From positions 437,427,830-437,491,829 of the forward strand of contig CM077663.1 in assembly GCA_039707655.1 (NCBI GenBank): DNA of 64,000 nucleotides, given 5' to 3'. A program made the position numbers and the translations under genes. This DNA is from Elymus sibiricus. Lineage: Eukaryota > Streptophyta > Magnoliopsida > Poales > Poaceae. How positions within the stretch are numbered: position 1 is the first letter of the stretch; each line of letters begins with the position of its first letter. Shown in pieces: positions 58,637-64,000 of this stretch. The notes beneath the pieces are model-generated. The model made no database searches, had not been told where the DNA came from, and saw nothing but the letters and a program-made list of their open reading frames with translations.

Positions 58637-58867
58637 CACTAGTAGAAAACGGGACATTAGTCCCGGTTCGTTAGGGCCTTTAGTCTCGGTTGGCCAACCG
58701 GGACAAAACAATCGGGACTAAAGGCCCCCCTTTTTAGTCCCGGTTGTGTTATGAACCGGGACTAAAGGTGCTCCACGTAGCCGATGTGGAGCTCTCAGGC
58801 AGGAGGACCTTTAGTCCCGGTTGGTAACACCAACCGGGACTACAGACCTCCACGCGTCAGGCGCAGC
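58637..58867 (-). mobile_element. Non-autonomous CACTA (copy 3), truncated
   Basis: Left end CACTAGTAGAAAAC preceded by TTA. The match to copy 1 stops at caggcgcag, where a TTTGCCGTCTG-type CACTA begins at 58868. Confidence 0.88.
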
Positions 58868-59166
58868 TCTTTGCCATCTGCCAGCTCTTTGCCGTCTGCT
58901 GGCAGACGGCAAAGAGGTTGTTTGCCGTCAGCTTTCGGAAAGCAGACGGCAAAGAGCTGGCAGATGGCGAAGACACTATTTGCCATCAGCCAGCTCTTTG
59001 CCGTCTGCCAGCGGACGGCAAAGTTTCTTTGCCGTCCGCTAGCAGACGGCAAAGAGGTGGGGTGGGGCCCAGTGGAGGCCAGTTAACTGCAACGGCCCAC
59101 CCCACCTCTTTGCCGTCTGCTAGCGGACGGCAAAGAAACTTTGCCGTCTGCTAGCAGACGGCAAAG
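58868..59166. repeat. Palindromic subterminal repeats (tttgccgtctgc type)
   Basis: Six palindromes pairing ctttgccgtctgctagc with its inverse, at about 58884, 58917, 58996, 59028, 59107 and 59139, plus diverged half-sites. Likely TNPA-type binding sites and left end of the element. Confidence 0.85.
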
Positions 59167-59199
59167 AAAAGAACTCATAACGGGCGTTACCCCCCTCCT

Positions 59200-59780
59200 C
59201 TCTCTCTCCCTCTCTCTATCTTCTCTCTCCCATTTTCATTTTCGTTCCCGCCGCCGCCGCCCTCCGCTCCCCCGCCCCTCCCCCTCAGCCGCCCCGCGCC
59301 CCCCCCCCCCCTCCGCCGCCCCGCACCGCCCCCCACCCCCCCGGCGCCCGCCCCATCGCCGGCCGCCCCGCATCGCCCCCCCCCCCCCCCCCCCCGCCCC
59401 CCGGAGCCCGCCCCGTCGACCACCCCCCCCCCTCCCGCCCCCGACCGCACCCCGCCGCCACCCCGACCCCACGCCGCCCCCGCCCGCCTCCCGCCGCGCG
59501 CCACCACCGACGCCCCCCCGACGCCCAGCCGCCCCGCCGCCCCGACAACCAGGCGCCCCGCCGCCCTGGTGCCCCGCCGCCCTCGCCGCCGCGCCGCCCC
59601 GGTGCCCCGCCGCCCCACTCCGGTGAGCTCTCCCCCCTGTTTTTTTCTTTTTTTTGCTGTTAGTTAGGTTAGTTACTTCTGTTAGTTAGGTTAGTTAGAT
59701 TAGTTCTAGGTTAGTTAGGTTAGTTCTAGGTTAGGTAGGTTAGTTTCTATGTTAGTTAGGTTAGTTCTTGAAAAAAAATT
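59200..59780. other. GC-rich leader and gttagttagg tract
   Basis: 59200-59620 is a proline/arginine-coding, C-rich leader with a poly-C run at 59378-59394. Its long ORFs are compositional. A GT donor-like cggtgagctc at 59620 is followed by about fifteen ttagttagg-type words to 59770, probably an intron. Confidence 0.45.
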
Positions 59781-59993
59781 ATTAGGAGAAGAAAAGAAGA
59801 AGAATAAGAAGAATAAGATGAAGAAGAGGAGGAGGAGGAGAAGAAGAAAAGGGGGAGGAGAAGAAAAGAAGAAGGAGAAGAAGAAGAAGAAGAAGAAGAG
59901 GAGGAGGAGGAGGAGGAGGAGAAGAAGAAAAGGGGGAGGAGAAGAAAAGAAGAAGAAAAAGAAGAGGAGGAGGAGGAGGAGGATCGAGGGGTC
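59780..59993. repeat. Polypurine tract (GAA/GGA)n, 214 bp
   Basis: G/A only except for three T residues near the start. It includes a roughly 100-bp direct duplication around agaagaaaagggggaggaga (59840 and 59925). Could adopt triplex structure; not coding. Confidence 0.9.
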
Positions 59994-60510
59994 GAGGGTC
60001 GCCGAGGGGTCGAGGATCGAGGGGTCGAGGATCGAGGGGTCAAGGGTCGAGGGTCGAGGGATCGAGGCTAGAAGAAGAAGAAGAAGAAGACCCCCGACCC
60101 CCGACCCCCGAGGATCGAGGGGAAAAGGAGTCGAGGGTCGCCGAGGACACGACACCACCGACACCCCGACCCCTGACACGACACCCCGACACCCCGACAC
60201 GGCACCACCGACCCCGATACGACACCCCATGCGTTCGTGGGTGAGCACAAATGACACCCCGACCCCGACACGACACCCCGACACCCCGACCCCGACACGG
60301 CACCCCGACCCGGACACCCCGACACCCCGACCCCGACACGGCACCCCAACCCCGACACCCCGACACCCCTGACACCCCGACACCATGACACCCAGACACG
60401 ACACCCCCGACACCCCGACCCCGACACGACACCCCGACCCCGACACGACACCCCGACCCCGACACGACACCTCGACACCATGACACCCCGACACCCTGAC
60501 ACGACACCCC
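59990..60510. repeat. gatcgaggggtcgagg and caccccgacaccccgac minisatellites
   Basis: First part: 13-15-bp gaggatcgaggggtc units to about 60065. From about 60130: 6-, 10- and 16-bp units of cgacaccccgaccccgacac. ORFs in all frames here are repeat artefacts. Confidence 0.9.
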
Positions 60511-60968
60511 CGACCCCCGATACCTCTTCGGCCTCCTGTTGACCGAAAGGGTGCTCTTCGGCCTTCTAGAGGCCGACGGGGTCATATATGTGTGAATTAT
60601 GAGTTAGGTCATATAATTTCTGATTTTGTTATGAAAAACATCATATATATTTGTGTTGATCGGGTGGATTTAAATGTGCAGTTGTTTCATCGCTGCGAGG
60701 GTTTGGTGTTCGACGACCTCCCCGTGCGTTCGACGAGCTCCGCCCCTGCGTTCGTGGGTGAGCACAAATGACATCTCCTCCTCCCCCTTCATTTGCTCTG
60801 TTCCGGTCTTCGTGCCGATGAAACTTGCTAGCTATAGGTAGATTGAATCATCAGTATGCGTGACCACTATGCGTCTCCCGTTCAAAAGGGTTACATCTAT
60901 AAATATGCATGCATTTGCATATTTATAACCGTGATTCTTTCGAATTGTCCAACGTTATCCATGGACAG

Positions 60969-61184
60969 CCCGAGTATGTGTAGATTGGGTTCGTTTTCCC
61001 ATATGCTCTGCTCCGGATCCGATGCAGAATTTCGTCAGTGCCTCCCTGTTGTTCTCCGGGTACACATCCTCTCTGCTTATTGCCAAGACGTGTATCAGGA
61101 GAACAGCGGGGAGGTGCTGCCGAAATTTTGCTTCGGATCCGGAGCAGAGCATGGGAAAACGAACCCAATCTACACATACTCGGG
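60969..61184. repeat. Long inverted repeat, about 96-bp arms with 24-bp loop
   Basis: Left arm 60969-61065 starts cccgagtatgtgtagattgg; right arm 61090-61184 ends ccaatctacacatactcggg. The arms pair over their full length with roughly ten mismatches; the loop is 61066-61089. It lies 134 bp upstream of the transposase ATG, within the probable leader or an intron, so a transcript would fold into a long hairpin. Confidence 0.88.
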
Positions 61185-61317
61185 TGGGATTAGGACCTAT
61201 CATTACCTACTAGCGTCTAGGTTGCATGGACGTAATAAAACTGACAGACTTGATTAACGGATGAATATAGATGATGAATTATATATATATTTCTTGTGTG
61301 TTTAGTAGGTAGGCAAG

Positions 61318-64000
61318 ATGACTGATCGTGCTTGGATGTACACCGGTCACCCTAGTCAGAAAGAAATGACCATTGAATGGTTAACAAAAACCAAGGAGTT
61401 TCTAAGCGCCGCATTTGCAAATGGCCAGGAAATAACCTGGTGCCCCTGTGTCCGGTGCGACAACCATAAAAAGTGGACACGGGATGAAATGGGTAAACAC
61501 TTGCAGAAGTGGGGTTTTACGACTGATTATACGGTGTGGAGATTTCATGGTGAGTCTGCCCAACGTGCCAGAGCTGAGGTGGTTCGTCGTCGCACCGACG
61601 AGCATGGTACCGGGATCGAAGACATGGTGCAAGACTTTGATGATGCTCGGGATTCGGACGATGAGATGGAGGAATCTGCAAAGGCTTTCTATGAAATGTT
61701 GGAGTCTTCAAAACGTCCTCTCCACGAGCACACTGAGCTTTGTCAGCTGGATGCCATCGCGCAAGTAATGGCTCTCAAGGCTCAGTTCAACCTGGGCAGA
61801 GAATGCTACGACGCGATGATGACGATATTTGGACGCTTTCTACCCAAAGGCCATGTATTGCCAGCAAACCTGTACCAGTCGGACAAAATCCTACGTGCGC
61901 TTAAGATGCCCTATGAGAAGATAGATGCCTGTGAGAATGGATGTGCCTTATTTAGGCTTGAGTATGCGGGCTTCAACTATTGTCCCATTTGCAAGTCTTC
62001 CAGGTATGTTGTGGTAGACAACGGTATGGGTGAGAAGAGTCAGACCAAAATCCCAGTTAATGTTCTTCGGTATATGCCAATCATGCCAAGACTTCAACGT
62101 CTTTTCATGGTCGAAGAGACGGCCAGACAGATGACGTGGCATAAATTGGGCAAAAGAACCGAACTAGATGCAGATGGGAATCCGATGTTGGGACACACTT
62201 CAGACGCTTTTGCGTGGAAGCACTTCGATGCTTTACATAAGGACAAAGCGGCAGATCCAAGGCATCCTCGAGTCGCCATCAGCACGGATGGGTTCCAAGT
62301 GTTTGGTATGACGGCAACCCAATACAGTTGCTGGCCTGTATTTGTCATTCCACTCAATCTCCCCCCCCCGGAGAGATTATGAAAAGAAATAACATTTTCT
62401 TGACGTTGATAATTCCAGGGCCCAACTATCCGGGGAAGAATATGAATGTGTACATGCAGCCGCTTAAGGATGAATTGCAAGAAGCTTGGAATAATGGGAT
62501 CAAGACATATGACGCAGCTACAAAACAAAATTTCAAAATGCATGTGTGGTACATGTCCTCGACGCATGACTTGCCGGCGTATGCACTATTCGTTGGCTGG
62601 TGTGTGCATGGAAGGTTCCCGTGCCCCACATGCAAGGCAGCTCTTCAGTTTCGTTGGCTGCAGGCGGGTCGCAAGTATTCTTGCTTCGACTTGCATAGAC
62701 AGTTCCTGGATCCTGGCCATAAGTTCAGAAAAGACAATAAAAATTTCATGAAAGGTAGAGTTGTCAAAAACTCTGCACCACCTGCATTGACAGGCCAACA
62801 GGCCCTGGATCAGTTAAACGCTCTCGAGCCTAATCCAGAGCGTCCAGGATATTTCAAAGGGTATAATTCGGAACACGCCTGGACTCACAAGATATGCTTG
62901 TGGGACCTGCCTTACTTTAAAGACCTCATTTGCCCACACAACATCGACGTGATGCACACTGAAAAGAATATCGCCGAGGCCCTTTTTGGTACATTGTTCG
63001 GCATAGAGGGGAAGTCAAAGGATAACCCTAAGGCTAGAGTCAATCAAGAGTCTCTATGTGATAGACCGTTACAAAACATGCGACAACCGAAAGGAAAGAA
63101 GAACTGGAGGAAGCCAAAGGCATGGTTCAATCTTGGAAGGCCAGCTATGAGGGAAATGATCTTGTGGGTGAAAATGCAGTTGATGTTCCCCGATGGGTAT
63201 GCAGCGAATCTAAAGAGGGGAGCGAGCCTTGACAAATTGAAAATATTTGGTATGAAGAGTCCTGATTGGCACATATGGCTTGAGCGGGTAATGCCGGTGA
63301 TGTTGCGTGGCTTTATCCCTGAGGATGAATGGCTAGTACTGGCAGAGCTGAGCTATTTCTTCCGTGCTCTTTGTGCGAAAGAACTATCGCCTGACGTGCT
63401 AGACGAACTGGAAGAGTTGGCGCCGGAGTTGATCTGCAAGTTAGAAAAGATCTTTCCACCGGGATTCTTTAATCCAATGCAGCATTTGATTTTGCATCTC
63501 CCGACCGAGGCAAGATTGGGGGGGCCCGTGCAAAATCGTTGGTGCTTCGCAACTGAGAGGATGCAGAATACGCTTCGAGCAAAATGTAAAAATAAACGTA
63601 GAATTGAAGCATCGATGGCCGAGGCATTCATTACTGAGGAGGCCGCAAACTTCGTGACAGCACACTACAAAGCCAAGAATCGTCATTTGCATAATCCGAA
63701 GCCTCGGTACAATGATGGCGACCATGAAAAAGGTCGATCCAACCTCAGCCTATTCAAAGGTAAGCTCGCACCAGCCGGTGCTTCGAAAGCAATAGCGTTG
63801 GATATCGAAGAATGGCGGACCATTTCGTTGTATATCTTCAACAACCTAACAGAAGTGCGGCCGTACATCGAGTAAGTTCTCGGTACATTGTTTCACAACT
63901 TCTAATTCCTTTGAAATGCTCTTATTCCCGGATATGTGATACAGTCGATACGTCGCCAAATTCTCAGATGGAGCGGTGATCCAAAAGGATTCCATCGAAG
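61318..64000 (+). pseudogene. TNP2-type CACTA transposase with one frameshift (incomplete at right edge)
   Basis: Start MTDRAWMYTGHPSQKEMTIE at 61318, after gtaggcaag. Domains: transposase-associated N-terminal domain (WCPCVRCDNHKKW), Cys-bearing FNYCPICKSSRY, TNP2 core. The first frame ends at 62382; the second is open to 63871. The break is at nine Cs (62361-62369) between VFVIPLNLPP and GEIMKRNNIFLTL; seven Cs would restore the frame, so it is a 2-bp insertion or an assembly error. Candidate DDE acids: Asp 62287 (STDGF), Asp 62946 (IDVMHTEKN), Glu 63555 (ATERMQNTL). A GTAAGT donor at 63872 and an acceptor at 63944 join a further exon (RYVAKFSDGAVIQKDSIE) that runs off the window. Different family from the transposase at 39922. 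Confidence 0.88.

Larger units (their letters stand above)
50989..58867. repeat. Tandem unit, copy 3 (left part only)
   Basis: Matches copy 1 from 1832 to about 9340 and copy 2 from 18924 onward. It carries a private LINE insertion (53669-53973) and retains the MULE-like element missing from copy 2. Collinearity stops at 58867, inside the CACTA deletion derivative, where a different CACTA begins. The lectin and protease parts of this copy are therefore not in the window. Confidence 0.93.
58868..64000 (+). mobile_element. Large CACTA of the TTTGCCGTCTG family, 5' end missing, runs off right edge
   Basis: Begins abruptly with ctctttgccatctgccagc without a CACTA terminus or target duplication, so the left end is deleted. 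Then come palindromic subterminal repeats, a GC-rich leader, low-complexity tracts, a hairpin and the TNP2 transposase. The right end is beyond the window. Confidence 0.85.

Noticed and set aside
59640..59770. Telomere-like ttagttagg repeats
   Set aside because: Plant telomere units are TTTAGGG; these are irregular TTAGTTAGG words within a probable transposon intron.
59141..60585. Proline-rich, lysine/arginine-rich and cysteine/glycine-rich ORFs up to 259 residues
   Set aside because: Low-complexity leader, GAA/GGA tract and caccccgac minisatellite; open in almost every frame.

Overview
This is plant nuclear DNA from a grass, most likely the wheat tribe (Triticeae). The evidence is the transposon types: CACTA elements with TTTAGTCCCGG-, GGCGCACC- and TTTGCCGTCTG-type subterminal repeats, CTCCCTCC Stowaway MITEs, an Athila-like gag remnant, and a jacalin-related lectin of cereal type. 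Species cannot be fixed from the window alone. There is no prokaryotic-style gene organisation; almost everything is transposable elements, with one small plant gene present twice.

Layout. Positions 1-1831 are the LTR of a minus-strand LTR retrotransposon that runs off the left edge. It is inserted into the first of three tandem copies of a roughly 17-kb unit: copy 1 = 1832-18923, copy 2 = 18924-50988 (swollen to 32 kb by insertions), copy 3 = 50989-58867 (cut off by another transposon). The basic unit holds, left to right: a foldback element, a Stowaway MITE, an ACGTGAGG-word repeat block, a small MULE-like element (lost from copy 2), a Tourist MITE, an unknown ORF fragment interrupted by a CACTA deletion derivative, a three-exon single-domain jacalin lectin gene with its own TATA box, a CACTA remnant, a decayed gypsy element with a gag remnant, and a frameshifted ubiquitin-specific protease fragment.

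After the duplications each copy collected its own insertions, and the sister copies preserve the empty sites. Copy 2 gained a 158-bp Stowaway inside an older Stowaway (TA), a 2.27-kb MULE-like element with a minisatellite (9-bp TSD), a 1.66-kb CACTA (TSD AGA), a 10.9-kb CACTA (TSD ATA) and a roughly 1-kb replacement segment. Copy 3 gained a 5'-truncated LINE carrying an RNase H-like domain (28-bp TSD). From 58868 to the right edge lies a second large CACTA with a TNP2 transposase gene broken by a frameshift in a C tract.

The 10.9-kb CACTA (38176-49101) is the most complete mobile system. It encodes a small coiled-coil protein with a predicted C-terminal membrane segment, an uninterrupted 1.1-kb-codon TNP2 transposase, and a second gene (Transposase_24-like plus Ulp1-like protease) that carries several in-frame stops. 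The short CACTA in every tandem copy (9115-10583, 27661-30772, 58637-58867) is an inverted-orientation deletion derivative of the same family. The two lectin genes are the only ordinary plant genes that look intact; their predicted sugar-binding loops are altered.
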